DNA of 64,000 bases from Misgurnus anguillicaudatus. Its lineage: Eukaryota; Chordata; Actinopteri; Cypriniformes; Cobitidae. The DNA lies in assembly GCF_027580225.2 (NCBI RefSeq), contig NC_073352.2:33467501-33531500 (forward strand), read 5' to 3'. Positions 22,800-34,004 of this stretch are shown in pieces. The position numbers and the translations under genes were made by a program. Each line of letters opens with the position of its first letter. Positions within the stretch are counted from its first letter, which is position 1. The notes beneath the pieces are model-generated. The model was not told the DNA's origin and did no database searches. It saw only the letters and a program-made list of their open reading frames with translations.

Positions 22800-23082
22800 T
22801 CAGTTTACAAAGTCCATCATCTAAATATGGATTAGACATAGAGCCAGCGCAACTGGCTTTTAAAGGGGATGAGAGCTGAGACTCTCATTCGTTTATTGCA
22901 CGTTACGCCCAAAATACTTCCATTACTCATTAAAAAAATAGGACCTACCCTTTTCGACCATGCGCTCGACGCACAAACCATTTTTCCCGTCGTTAAATTA
23001 GCAAAAGTGGATTCGGACACGCTCATTTAGACGTTGCGCTGTACGCTTTAGACAATGCGCTTAGATCGGTAAAATAGGGCCC
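22800..23082 (-). repeat. 'gggccctatttta' DNA-transposon end
   Basis: Read on the minus strand from 23082 it runs 'gggccctattttaccgatct', 'aagcgcattgtctaaagcg', 'gtccgaatccacttttgc' and 'gggcgtaacgtgcaataaa'. I recognise this as the terminal part of a repeat common in cyprinids. The other end is not resolved, and the small minus frame is a shadow. Confidence 0.65.
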
Positions 23083-23119
23083 AAAGAGTGCAAGAGAGAG
23101 TGATTTTACCTAAAAAAGC

Positions 23120-23290
23120 TTTTTTTCATTTTTATGCATTTGGCATATGCTTTTATCCAAAGCGACTTGCAGTGCATTACCAGGTATACATTTTATCAGT
23201 ATATGTATTTCCTGGGTTTGAACCCATGACCTTTTGCGCTGCTAAAGTCATATGTACCATTTGGTGCCAATATGTACATTTGAGGTACTA
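23120..23290 (-). repeat. tRNA-like SINE fragment
   Basis: The plus strand reads 'gcatttggcatatgctttta', 'ccaaagcgacttgcagtgca', then 'tgggtttgaacccatgacc'. The complement of that last part contains a B-box-like 'ggttcaaaccc', placing a tRNA-like head on the minus strand. Related pieces are at 12990-13042 and 26425-26545. Confidence 0.6.
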
Positions 23291-23503
23291 ACATAAACTA
23301 TTTAGGTGCAAAGGTATACTTTTTGTAAGTGACAGCTGGGGGTGTATTACAGAAAGACCATGTACAGCAAAATCAGCAGTGTTAAAATTGACACCGTGGG
23401 TGTTATTTTAACACCAGTTATTTTGCTGCGTGGGAATTCCAGTTAGGATCTCATTTAAGACAAAAGCTATTACAGATTATTATTTTCCTAAGTGCATTAT
23501 CTT
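23291..23503. repeat. Dispersed repeat remnants
   Basis: It contains 'aagtgacagctgggggtgta' (compare 8370) and an inverted 'ttaaaattgacacc...ggtgttattttaacacc' segment near 23380-23412. Confidence 0.4.
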
Positions 23504-23508
23504 AACTG

Positions 23509-23987
23509 TGTGAAGGTTTGAGACGGGGAACAAGAGAACCCAAGCGCAGGCGACGTCGGGGGGTGAACATAAACATTTAGTAACAAGACATGAAAACAAA
23601 AGCCCACGTGGGGGCAAAAGTACATACAACATGATATAACAAACACTGACTTAACATAATAAACTAGACTCTAATGAAAACATTAAACTGAATAAACACT
23701 AAGACTACACGAAATGACATGTATGAACACAATGATCCAGCACAAGACAAGAGACAAGAGGAGATTAAATAGGGCAATTAAACAAGGGCAACACAGGTGC
23801 GAGGGATAACTGATAATGAATAATTAACAGGGAGAACAAGGGGGGCGGGGACTAGAGACGAGACACCAGAGGCACATGCCACAATAAACAAGGCATGCGC
23901 CTCCACATGAAACAAGAGACTGTCAGAACCCTGCCATCACTATAAAACATAAATATAAAACAAGACTCTCGTGGCAGAGTCCTGACA
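23509..23987 (-). mobile_element. Solo LTR with 5-bp target duplication
   Basis: A 479-bp unit beginning TG ('tgtgaaggtttgagacgggg') and ending CA ('gcagagtcctgaca') lies between AACTG at 23504-23508 and 23988-23992. TG...CA ends plus a 5-bp duplication are the hallmark of an LTR retroelement, here reduced to one LTR by recombination. Orientation is tentative. The minus strand has a TATTTAA box (complement of 23765-23771) followed by CT-rich text, which suits a promoter. Confidence 0.85.
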
Positions 23988-23992
23988 AACTG

Positions 23993-24939
23993 CAGTTAGG
24001 AAAGTGGTAGCCTATTACAGAAGCATCACAAAACATCCTAAAAAACAATCTAAACTTTAAGATAACCCCACAGGTGTCATAACTTGAAACAGTGAGCTGT
24101 AACAATTACATTGTGATAGCCCTGTTGGAGAATTACATTACATTTTAACAACGCGCAGGATGAAAAACAGCAATGTTTGTTTTTGGATTAAAGACTCTTT
24201 GAATATTTTAACCTTCACAAATTGCCACTACATCAGTCCCATTATTCACATTCAATGTGTCTCACCAGTGGAGCGATCTTTCAATCTCTGGCATTCCTTA
24301 TTATATAAAACTGTTCTCCTTTATCTATGAAGACTTGGTGGGATTATAATGAATACAGTACAGACTTGACTCAGCATCTATTTCTTCTCATGTCTCTATC
24401 AAATGTTGACATGTACAGTAGCACATATAGCCTTGGGAAGAATAGTTTTTTCATTTATGTAAGTCAAATTTGCTACTGTAAATGCTTAAATGTATGGTAA
24501 CTCAGATGATGTGCATTGATGCTAAAACAATAATAAAAAACACAGACTCTGATAACAATGAATTTAATACAATGTATTTTTCTGCCCCATTGAAATAAAA
24601 AGGACAATCATTTTGTTTACTGTATTGTTGGTTGCTTGGTAACAGACCTGAGAGTTGAAAGCTGAACATGATTAAGCGATTTAAGAGTTCTAGAGATGAG
24701 ATAATTTGGTGAGATGATGAGAATCATAAATAAACTTAAGATTTGCTTTTGGAAAATGAATTTGCAAATAATCCTAATTTAACATACCACAAAGCAAGTT
24801 TCTGTAATACACTCCCTAGTGTACATGTTTTGGCTATTTCTTCTGACTGTGTAAGGGAGTGTGCAAGTTTTTTTATGCAGCTGAAAACGCCCGGCGGACA
24901 ACTTTATTTCAGCCGACTGCTAGCTTTCTTCAGCTGAGC
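23993..24939. other. Unassigned sequence
   Basis: No gene, RNA or transposon end is recognised. The 64-codon frame at 24743-24937 has no domain. Confidence 0.4.
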
Positions 24940-25672
24940 ACTTAACGATTTGTTGGCTAAACAACCATAACTTATGAAAGTAATTGGATTAAATACAAAA
25001 AACTTAGTATTTATAACTTTTCAACCTCTACTTAACATATTTAGTATGTGTAACACAAACATTTAAGTTACCAGGTGAACTTAAATGTATCCAAAAATAA
25101 AATGAAAAAACATAAGTAATGCTAACTACTATAACAATTGCATCAAAATTAAGTAAATCTAGCATAACATTTTAAGTAACTATAGAGCCACGTGATTTCC
25201 CATGATGCCTTTCCAGCCAAAAATTATGACATCTGTCACAGCCATTTTGTGAAGCACATGCCCTGTAAAAAAAATCCAACTTCAAAATTTTTTTTAACAA
25301 AAAACAAAGTTTTTCTTGTTAAAGGGCATCATTTCATTAATTTGTGTTCACTGAATGAAATAAGCATAATCATCCTGCTAACAAATATCATTTGTTGACT
25401 GGAGTTTTAAGTTTTTGTCCAATTTTTTACCCAACTTGAGTAATCTGAACAAGCAATTAAAAAAAAACAATTGTCTGAATAGTTCCCAGCATGCATTGCA
25501 ATATGTTCACTTCTTTGGTTAATATTTACTAAAAAATATGACTGTTTTAATGTTTGCTGGGTTTATTTATGTTGATATGTTGTTAATGTTAGTTATATGT
25601 TGTATTTAGAGTTATTTTGAAAAAAATATGTTTGTTCATTGTTACCATGATTGAGAAGTGTGTGCTCAGTGT
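24940..25672. repeat. Degraded 'acttaag'-rich repeat sequence
   Basis: Recurrent 'taagtaa', 'acttaaat' and 'tttaagttacc' phrases resemble the inserts at 25849-26146 and 27176-28162, but ends are not resolved. 25240-25420 carries 'aaaaaacaaagtttttcttg', also seen in those repeats. Confidence 0.4.
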
Positions 25673-25675
25673 AGA

Positions 25676-25848
25676 GGGCAACACAGTGGGTTAGCACACA
25701 TCATTGTTTCTTCACAGCAAAAAGGTCTTTGATTCAAGCAAGAGCTAAGTCAGACAAAGACTTTGTTCAGGAGACCTTTCTGTGTACATGCCCACAGTCC
25801 AAAACATGCAGGTTAGCTGAATTGGGTATACTAAATTGCTCCAACTTC
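25676..25848 (+). repeat. tRNA-derived SINE (HAmo/DANA-like), interrupted
   Basis: 'cacagtgggttagcacacat', 'tcacagcaaaaaggtctttg' and 'gattcaagc' parallel a SINE tRNA head with an A box and a diverged B box. The 'cccacagtccaaaacatgca' body follows. It stops at 25848, where a foldback element begins. Confidence 0.7.
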
Positions 25849-26146
25849 ACTCTAAAATATGTGTTGGATTCACTCAAAACACATATGCACCATTCCTGCA
25901 CCACACCCCCCAAGTAATCCCAACCCGGAACAATTCCACTCAAAATAAACAAGAAAACATGTGTTACATGAACCCAAATACTTGAGTTCATCAACATTCT
26001 TTACTTAAGAATTTAAGTATATAAAACACAGGTTTTCTTGTTAATTTTAAGTAAAACTATCAAAGTTGGGAATACTTAAAAAGTGTGATGCAAAAATGGT
26101 GCATATATATTTTAAGTAAATCCAACACATCATTTTTTAGAGTGTA
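25849..26146. mobile_element. Foldback MITE with 'cactctaaaa' ends, inside the SINE
   Basis: The left arm 'cactctaaaatatgtgttgg' pairs with a right arm ending 'cattttttagagtg'. The inner pairs 'aagtaatcccaac' / 'gttgggaatactt' and 'aacaagaaaacatgtgtt' / 'aacacaggttttcttgtt' confirm about 120-bp arms. The ends are like those of 60685-60955. A target duplication is not obvious. Confidence 0.75.
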
Positions 26147-26152
26147 TTGTGA

Positions 26153-26420
26153 TATTTGTCCCACCCCTCCCCTACTGTGATTGGACAGCCGTGTAAGAAC
26201 TGACATTGACGAGCTGAGTTTTTGACTCATTATTGAACATTTTTCAACTTGCTCCAGCTTTCAGCACTCAAAAAAACGGCAGCTGCTGGCATTTTTGAAA
26301 AAAGCTGCGCTTCATTGGAAACAATTGAAAACATACGCCGGCTGCCGCCGTAAAAGCTTTGATGTGCACGCCCACTAAAGCTGAATATGAAAATGTTCTG
26401 AATATTGAAACACCTGTCAG
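26153..26420. repeat. Dispersed repeat, copy 1
   Basis: 'ctgtgattggacagccgtgt', 'agaactgacattgacgagct', 'gaacatttttcaact' and 'cattggaaacaattgaaaac' occur in the same order at 59317-59560. It is a direct, diverged copy with no coding sequence. Confidence 0.75.
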
Positions 26421-26424
26421 GTGT

Positions 26425-26545
26425 ACGTTCACACATTTGGCAGACGCTTGAAAGCAACATACAATGCATTCAATTCGAACCTCTGACCTATGCACGTTTC
26501 TAATAAAAAAGCTCTGTCCATTAAGCCACATGCACAGCTCAATTA
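26425..26545 (-). repeat. tRNA-like SINE head, minus strand
   Basis: On the minus strand 'tggcttaatggacagagc' fits an A box and 'ggtcagaggttcgaattg' fits a B box, in the right order. Next on the minus strand come 'gcattgtatg' and 'gcgtctgccaaatgtg'. It is related to 23120-23290. It is too diverged to be a functional tRNA. Confidence 0.6.
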
Positions 26546-27126
26546 AAACATACAATTATCATTTGATTGTGAACATTAAGAGGTCATGCAAGGTATCAAA
26601 AATCAATTTATAAAAAACAAAGGTAAATAAAAGCAATGTTTTTAGAAAAAGTCACGGTTATTTTTCTTTTAACTCATTCAATCCCATCAGTTGAAATGAT
26701 TATGTTTTGTTTATTTGAACTGTTACATTGTCTCAACATGTTACAATGTGTTTCAGTATCTTATTCTGACAAAGAAAAGCACTTATCAAAGCCGAGCAGT
26801 ACTCAATAGATTTATCCTTAAAGTGTTATTTACATAGTTTATTTTTTATAAATCCAGATGTGTGCGTGGAAGAGTGCTTACACACATTTCAATGCCCATT
26901 TTGTGCATATGTGCGCTTTATAAATAAGGACCCAGGTGTTTCGTGACTGAATCAATTCTTCTGGAGGGCATGATGGGAATTAGAGTCATCTTGCTCCCCT
27001 GTGGACTAGATGAGGAATCTGGATGTTACCGGAAGGCAGTCATATCAAATATATACTGTATAGTCCATGTCTCCTGCTACAGTACATAAAGCCAGTGATA
27101 TAATGATAACAATAAAAAAATCTGTT
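26546..27126. other. Unassigned AT-rich sequence
   Basis: No gene is seen. 26855-26935 has 'gtgcgctttataaataagga', typical of decayed transposon ends, but boundaries are not visible. Confidence 0.4.
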
Positions 27127-27130
27127 TTAA

Positions 27131-28368
27131 TAAAGGAATATTCATATCCGTCATTATTTACCCTCATGTCGTTCACTGTTAACCCAGATATTGTCTTTAC
27201 TTAAACAATCAAGTAAACATCACTTAATATTTTCTGTTTTGAAGTCAAAGCTTAAAAAGTTTAGTTGATTTAACTTTTAAGCTTAAAAAATCCATTAAAC
27301 TTAAACATTTGAGTAAAATGAACTAAAAATTATTAGTTCATGTTGTGAGGAATACCCACGATCCTTTGCGCCTGAATATTTTGATTATTTTCTGCTTTTT
27401 CACAAAATAAAAAATGCTAAGAACTTGCACTACTCAAATATGTGGTAATAAAATGTCATATAGGTTTAATTGATGTTGTTTTGTTGTAAATGATAATTTT
27501 GTGAAGTCACCGTTCAGTGTTTCCGTATATGAACCCTGTTCAGAACATTTTATTGTATTTCTCTCCACAGTACTGACAATGTATGTCAAAAAACACAGTT
27601 TTGTGTATGTTTCTGTGGAGAATCACATTTATTCAATGATTGACTTAAAGTCAGTCATTCATTTTGTGTTATAATACCATTTATAACATCTAAAGTAATA
27701 TAAAGTGATAAAAGCTAAAGTTTGAGTTTCCTCACAAATTTCTAGTAACGTCAACTAATCCGGGTTAAGAGTGCAGGAATATTGAAAGAAATTAAAACAT
27801 TAAGTCTATTCAACTTAAAATTGTTGTTATTGTTTTATTTAATTGCAGTGTGCACAAAGCTTTCAGTCAAAAATAATAACTTTACAATTAAAGAAATAGA
27901 ATTAATTCTTTAGAATTAAATTCTAATTTCAGTTAAATTGTCATGTTGAGTTTACTTAAATATACAAGTACACTTGAAATTAACACTAAGTTAAATGAAC
28001 GTTATTGTTTAAGTACATTAAATAATTGTAAAGGTCAAGTCTACATACGCACCAAGTAAACTTAAATATGCACATTTTGGGAGACACCATTACTCAATTA
28101 AATTGAGGGAACGAGTTTACTCAAATCATTTGAGTTCAATCAACTTATTAGGGTTTTCAGTGTTCCAAACCTGTAAAAATGTCTTTGTTCTGTTGAACAC
28201 AAAAATATTTTGAGCAATGTTTGCATCCAATTATTTTGAAGTCCCATTGATTTTTTCCTAATATGGAAGCTCTTGTTTCCTGATCAATTGCAAATATCGT
28301 CCTTTGTTTTCAGTTTGGAACGACATGAGGTTGAGTAAATGATGATCATTTTTGGGTGAACTTTCCCT
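27131..28368. mobile_element. TTAA-flanked MITE split by a 0.99-kb insertion
   Basis: The left part 'cattatttaccctcatgtcg' ends at about 27175. The matching right part resumes at about 28162 with 'gttccaaacctgtaaaaatg' and runs to 'gggtgaactttccc'. TTAA lies at 27127-27130 and 28369-28372. The middle (27176-28162) has inverted 'cactgttaaccc' / 'agggttttcagtg' ends, with GTTC at both junctions. It is rich in 'acttaa' phrases. Confidence 0.65.
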
Positions 28369-28372
28369 TTAA

Positions 28373-29600
28373 TGCGAGTATAATGCGACAGCATAATTAC
28401 CTGTAAAAATGAGTGCATGTATTTGCAATGTGCATATTGGATCTATTTGCAATTCAACAGACTTTGCTACGGGCAAAACGTGTTAAAGGGCTCCTAATAA
28501 CGTTCAAGTTGAATCACCTCATTTTTATGTGTGTAAAGAATACTAATCGATGTTAAAGTAGGATGTTTAAAGCCCTGTGGGAAAGGAAACATCACCGTTG
28601 GCCTCTGCAAGAAGCAGAAGACGACCTGCTTTTTGCTGGAGGAAAGAACTGGAACTCGTCTAACAGTCTGAAACAGATTTTCTTCAGCCTGCGGAGAAGA
28701 GATTAGCCATCTCTCTTCAACCGTGAAACAGCTCATAATCCCGGCACCTTAATCTCATACGCCACACAGGGCAGAGCTTTTATACATGCGTGCCGTCGAG
28801 CAAACCTCTGAGAATTCAAGACACGTTCTGACGGACGGGAATACAGGAGGAAACTGCGCCTGTCAGAGCATAAGATTCAATTCTTTGATATTTAATTTGC
28901 TCCAGCCAAGTATTTAATGTTTGATATAATGGGTTATCTGCAAATTCATTGTTATTTGTGAAGTCTTACATCTGTAGCCATGGTTACTTGCGATTGCTTT
29001 TGTATTCTTAAAATAAATGCACAGTGAAAAGTGTTTATCAGAAGAACGCTTAACATGCACGTTTCCCTACACAGTTACATTTGTATTTGACAGCCAGATA
29101 TTTTGTGCGAGTCTAACCTACAATTCTGGTGCATAGGAGGAGCAATCTGTGTGAAAGAGAAACATATATACAGGCTGTATGAAAATGGCACGTCTAACAC
29201 AGTATTTCCAAAAGCAAAGAAAAACCCATTTTGCTTTATGTGATAAATTTCATGGAAGCAGAAAAAGAAACAGAAAAGTTTCTCTCCGAGGCGAAAGCTT
29301 GATAAGGAAAATCATTTTTGCGATTTCTTTAATCTTTGAGAGGAAAAAAAGATAGCTAACGAACAAGCAATTCGTTCATTGTTGCTAAAGATAAAAATTC
29401 AATCGTTCCATACAAGAGCAGAAAAGATTTCAACTTCATGGCATTTTCACTCATTTACTTACAAATCAGTTTTGAATTTTACTTTTAAAAATCGTTTTTT
29501 ACAAAATACATCAGCATGAGGTGAAAATTAAGTGCTAACATATCAACCTTTATGCTTCCCTTTAAATTGCTCCAATAATATAGTGAATTAGAAATGTGCC
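28373..29600. other. Mostly unique sequence, GC-richer 28550-28900
   Basis: 28550-28900 is less AT-rich, non-repetitive and has no good frame (80-codon minus frame only). It is a candidate conserved non-coding segment. The rest is ordinary AT-rich DNA. Confidence 0.35.
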
Positions 29601-30480
29601 CAAATGGATTTACATTAATTTTGCAAACTCCCACGTATCAAAGAAAGTTTTTACGGTTGGGAAGGTGGTTTTCAGGCAATTCAAAATAGGAAAATATCGC
29701 AAAACTGCAATGGAAACAGTTCTTTTGCACTTAATTAAGATCAAAATACTTCCCTGCCAATGACGAGTTTTTACGGCACTACATGTTGCCATTATTATCC
29801 ACTAGATGGCGCTCTTTCCCAACTTTTAAAACCCGAAAGCAACCCTTAGGGTAAACAGTTCAAAGTTTGTGTAAGTTTTGATCATCGCTCTGAACATGAT
29901 CTATATCAAAAGTTCTTCACAAAAATGCAACTATTTTAGGTTTTTGCTCAAAATTTTGTATTTTTGAAGAAACATACCCATATTTGAGAGGAAATAATAA
30001 TAATAATACTTTTTATTTAAAAAGGCGCCTTTCATGGCACTCAAGGACACGTCACAAAAGACATGACCAACTTAAAAAAAAAAAAACGCTGACTGGGAAA
30101 AAGTTAAAGGTCACCTGATAAAGTCAGATCACCTGGTAAAAGTCACATGATCACTTTTTAAATATGGCATGTTTAATTGGAGGAGAAGACAAAAGAGGTG
30201 TGTTTGACTTCATGTGTTGTCAACAAGAATCAACAAGCCATAACATCACAATACAGCGAGAGCGATTCGAGTCTCTATGCTTTCAAATCATTCTTTCGGT
30301 ATTTCGATGTCATCTGCATGTCGTTCTGCACGGCACCGTATAAAATTGAACAAACCCGTCGCCATGGTTTTTGGAATTACTTATTGCAAGACACCAAAGT
30401 TAAATTTTATCCGCATAACATCTGTTTATGGAAACAACATTATTTCACAATTCTTTTTGTCGACATTTAGAAAATAACGC
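29601..30480 (-). repeat. Diverged family Z fragment and unassigned flank
   Basis: About 29795-29995 matches family Z in minus orientation ('aaaaatgcaactattttagg', 'gaagaaacataccc', 'atatttgaga'). 30000-30060 starts a different repeat ('ataatactttttatttaaaa', 'ggcgcctttcatggcact'). The overlapping frames at 30177-30477 have no domain. Confidence 0.45.
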
Positions 30481-30483
30481 TAA

Positions 30484-30725
30484 AGATCCAATACAATCTC
30501 ATGGCAATCCGTACACCTATTTTATGGGGAGCTAATTCATTCTTATGATTCATTTTGTACGTTTTTGTATCTGCTTTTGCCCCTGTGATGCTAAGTTAAA
30601 TGGTGTGTTTAGGAGTGGGGTTTATTACTTATTATTGTATTTTTTTCACAGATTACAATTTATTTTGGTAGGATTCACTTTGTATGAATTAATATACGAA
30701 TATACAAATTTCTTTTATTCCGTGT
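30484..30725 (+). repeat. Family Y copy
   Basis: 'caatctcatggcaatccgta' starts it, as in the array at 1140. 'tttaggagtggggttta' parallels the 'gggtgggcttagg' core. 'tgtatgaattaatatacgaa' closes it. It is a single, non-tandem copy. Confidence 0.65.
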
Positions 30726-30742
30726 TATTGGTTCCATTCATA

Positions 30743-31256
30743 TTAACTAATTCCCTGCCAGCCTTTTTAAAAGAAGTTGCCCGCCAGCATTTTTTGTGAT
30801 TTTCAAAATGCCTTCCAGGAAAATTTTCTACTATAAATATATAAACATACAAATATATCAAATGAAAGAACAGACCCTCTGCTTTCAAACAAACAAACAA
30901 ACAAACAAACGGGGAAAAAAGTTTCATCATATCTTCATTTGTTCTCTTTTTATAACCTCTTAAATATGGGTAAGTTTCTTCAAAATAAAAAATTTTGAGC
31001 AAAAAGCTGAAATAATTGCGTTTTTGCAAAGGACTTTTGTTGGAGATCAGAATTTTAGAAAGATTATCAAAACATACATGGAGTTTAAAATTTATAAAGT
31101 TGTTTTTTTCTTTAGTTTTTTTTATAAATTGGTAAGAGCGTCATCTATTGGATAATATTACAGATTACCCTACAAAACTTGTCAGAAAAGAGTCATTTGC
31201 AGGGAAATGTTTTCTCTTAATTGATGATATAACTCCTCAATGGTGGGAAAGAGTTA
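30743..31256 (+). mobile_element. Family Z element, uninterrupted copy
   Basis: It runs from 'ttaactaattccctgccagc' to 'caatggtgggaaagagttaa' and includes 'atatatcaaatgaaag', a CAAA run at about 30889-30911, 'aatatgggtaagtttctt' and 'ggagatcagaat'. It supplies the empty sites for the insertions at 8545 and 39182. The 104-codon minus frame is a shadow. Confidence 0.82.
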
Positions 31257-32137
31257 AAAAATTGCTATATTTTAATGATTTTTAGGATTTAAATATAAAA
31301 ACACCAAGTTTTTGAATTGAGGTATAGATTTTTGACTTCACTGTGTATATTATAAGCAAAGAAGAACCATATAAATCCAGCAATATTTTTTATCTTGCCT
31401 TTTAATTAAAAAGACAATGTTTTGATTTTCTATGTGTCAAATCTCAATCTAATCTCCATCTCCATCAGTGTTTGAGGAATGACCAAGTCAGCAAGATCTC
31501 TATTGGAACAGTTCATAGCTGTCAGGCCGAGTCCTGTTTCAGAAGATGAACTGCCATAATACAATCTGTACCTCATAATCTAATAAATATGACAAATCAC
31601 CGGCTATTGACAATAAACTTTTAATTTTCTTCCCATTCACTCATACTGGCTGAGTTTTGGGAAGGTTCAATAAAAACGATGAATCTTCTGCTGATTGTGA
31701 ACTGTAACTAGAAAGGTAGGAAAAAATGATGAAAGAGAGAACAATTTAAAGCCTTCATTTGATCTATAAATTACCAAATTCACTTCTCTCTCAGAAACCC
31801 CGCCATACAACTGCAAAATCATTAACAGACAGAGCATTTCTGATTGGCTAAGAAAGTGTGGCTACACCCAGATTTGTTTTTGCAATTAATAAAGCCGATG
31901 GCTGTCACAGAGGCGGCATCCCAATTCAAAGGCCAATGACGTCACCCTGTGTGTTATATTACAAATCTGTGATATATTTATCATATCACATCCCTGTAAA
32001 ATGCAGATTCCTTTAAAGAAAACAGATGATTTTAGATGAAAGCAGATTCTTTTACAAAATCTAGTAGCAGATAAACCTCTGACACACACACACTGGTTTG
32101 TATGTACTGTACGGTGGGTTACTGTGTGTCAACCATA
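31257..32137. other. Unassigned sequence
   Basis: No gene or transposon end is recognised. It appears to be unique AT-rich DNA. Confidence 0.4.
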
Positions 32138-32474
32138 TCTCTGACCAGGGTTTGACATTAAAGGTGCAGTGTGTAATTTTTAAAAGGATCTCTTGACAGA
32201 AATGCAAAATAATATCGTCCCCTTGGAATTATAAGGTTCTATCTAACATTTTTGTCAAAATTGAGTTATTCACATATTCTTACTCTGTGACAACTTATTT
32301 ACATTATGTTATGTTTTATTTTAAGTTTTGTACATTTTGGGACGTTTTATTAAAGAAATAAAAAGGTTCTATCTACAAAATCGAACTCTAACTTGGCTCT
32401 ATAAGGTTCTATCTGCGTGAGCTAATCAGCACTTCGAATGCACAGAAGAGGACCAATCAGGATCAACTTTATGG

Positions 32475-32700
32475 GGTGGTTTCTCAGACAGAGATTAGTT
32501 TAAGCCAGAACTAGAACTTAGTTTCATTAGAAAATATTTAACAAACATGTCTTACTAAAAGTATTACTTGTGTGCATTTTGAGGCTAAAGGGCACTGATG
32601 TATTTTAAGATATGTCAGTGCAAGTTGTTTTCAGTTTTGACAGCTCTTACATTTATTTTATTCTAGGACTAGTCTAATCCCTGTCCGTAAAATTGTCCCT
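32475..32700. repeat. Copy of the 'ggtttctcagacagagatta' MITE
   Basis: It begins 'ggtggtttctcagacagaga' and ends 'actagtctaatccctgtc', with 'aaacatgtcttact' and 'gatatgtcagtgcaag' inside. It is the same family as 7795-7975 and 63065-63681. Confidence 0.75.
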
Positions 32701-32834
32701 ATATGTGGTGTTGCCGGCTTTGTCCTTGACAACAGGAAAAATCACAGACACACAATATCTGTGAGGATTATGGCACGCAACGCAAAGTTATTAAAAAAAC
32801 TTAAGATCGACAGCCCGAATTTTAGGCAAGTTCA

Positions 32835-33503
32835 CCCTATTGTAAAATCCAGCTTAAGCTGGTGAGATGGTTTTAGCTGGTCTCCCAGCTTGGTTTTTGC
32901 TGGTATTGCTGGTATAGCAAGCTGGTCTAGCTGTGTTTTGGTCATTTTTTTAAGCTGGTCTAGCTGTGTTTTGGTCATTTTTTAAGCTGGTCTAGTTGTG
33001 TTTTGGTCACTTTTTAAGCTGGTCTAGCTGTGTTTTGGTCACTTTTTAAGCTGGTCTAGCTGTGTTTTGGTCATTTTTTAAGCTGGTCTAGCTGTGTTTT
33101 GGTCACTTTTTAAACTGGTCTAGCTGTGTTTTGGTCACTTTTTAAATTGGTCTAGCTGTGTTTTGGTCACTTTTTAAATTGGTCTAGCTGTGTTTTGGTC
33201 ACTTTTTAAGCTGGTCTAGCTGTGTTTTGGTCACTTTTTAATATTGTCTAGCTGTGTTTTGGTCACTTTTTAAGCTGGTCTAGCTGTGTTTTGGTCACTT
33301 TTTAAGCTGGTCTACCTGTGTTTTGGTCACTTTTAAGTTGGTCTAGCTGGACTTATCTGGTCATGCTGGAAGACCAGCTGACCCACCAGCTTGACCAGCT
33401 TTGCCAGGCTGGTTGGACCAGCTTACACCAGCTACTGCCACCTTAAACCAGCTAAAACCAGCTACCAGCTTATGCTGGTCTTTGCTGGATTTTTCAGTAG
33501 GGG
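32835..33503. mobile_element. 'ctggt/accag' foldback element with minisatellite
   Basis: Ends 'ccctattgtaaaatccagc' and 'gctggatttttcagtagggg' are inverted around TA. The flanks are dense in 'agctggt' and 'accagct'. The middle holds the 31-bp tandem array at 32916-33346. Sister copies are at 33774-34004 (inverted) and 60957-61370. It has no coding capacity. Confidence 0.85.
32916..33346 (+). repeat. 31-bp minisatellite, about 13 copies
   Basis: The unit is 'aagctggtctagctgtgttt' followed by 'tggtcactttt'. Thirteen 'tgtgttttggtca' phrases can be counted, with small substitutions ('aaattggtc', 'aaactggtc', 'ctacctgtg'). The sister at 33774-34004 has only one such unit, so the array expanded after insertion. 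Confidence 0.93.
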
Positions 33504-33773
33504 CAGTCTTTTTTTAGGTCTTGCTGAGGAGATTGTTTTCATAGTTAGACACCACACTAGCCAGCAGTGCTAGCTTCTTAGTTCCTGATATTAAGAGGCA
33601 AGCACTAAGATAAAAAATACAGAAAAAAACGAACTAACCTATCCTACCCAAAAAAGTGTGTTTACAGTAAGTTATGATTGTTATGTTAAAATGTAAACAT
33701 GTGAAAGATTGTTAAAGCAGTTACCTCAGTATTAAAATAATTTCAGAATGATTGTAGCCTGTAGCTGCTCAAT

Positions 33774-34004
33774 CCTACTGAAAAATCCAGCAAAGACCAG
33801 CATAAGCTGGTAGCTGGTTTTAGCTGGTTTAAGGTGGCAGTAGCTAGACCAGCTTAAAAAGTGACCAAAACACAGCTAGACCAGCTTACTACACCAGCAA
33901 TACCTGCTAAAACCAAGCTGGGAGACCTGCTAAAACCAAGTTTTGAGACCAGCTCGAACCAGCTCACCAGCTTATGCTGGTCTTATGTGGATTTTTCAGT
34001 AGGG
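33774..34004. mobile_element. 'ctggt/accag' foldback element, sister copy
   Basis: It starts 'cctactgaaaaatccagcaa' and ends 'ggatttttcagtaggg', inverted relative to 32835-33503. It contains one 'gaccaaaacacagctagacc' unit only. Both copies sit inside the same TA-flanked element. Confidence 0.85.

Noticed and set aside
26425..26545. Possible functional tRNA gene on the minus strand
   Set aside because: A- and B-box-like motifs are present, but I cannot fold a full cloverleaf and the flanks match a SINE tail.
32916..33346. CRISPR-like array of regular 31-bp units
   Set aside because: Units are contiguous without unique spacers; it is a minisatellite inside a transposon in a vertebrate genome.
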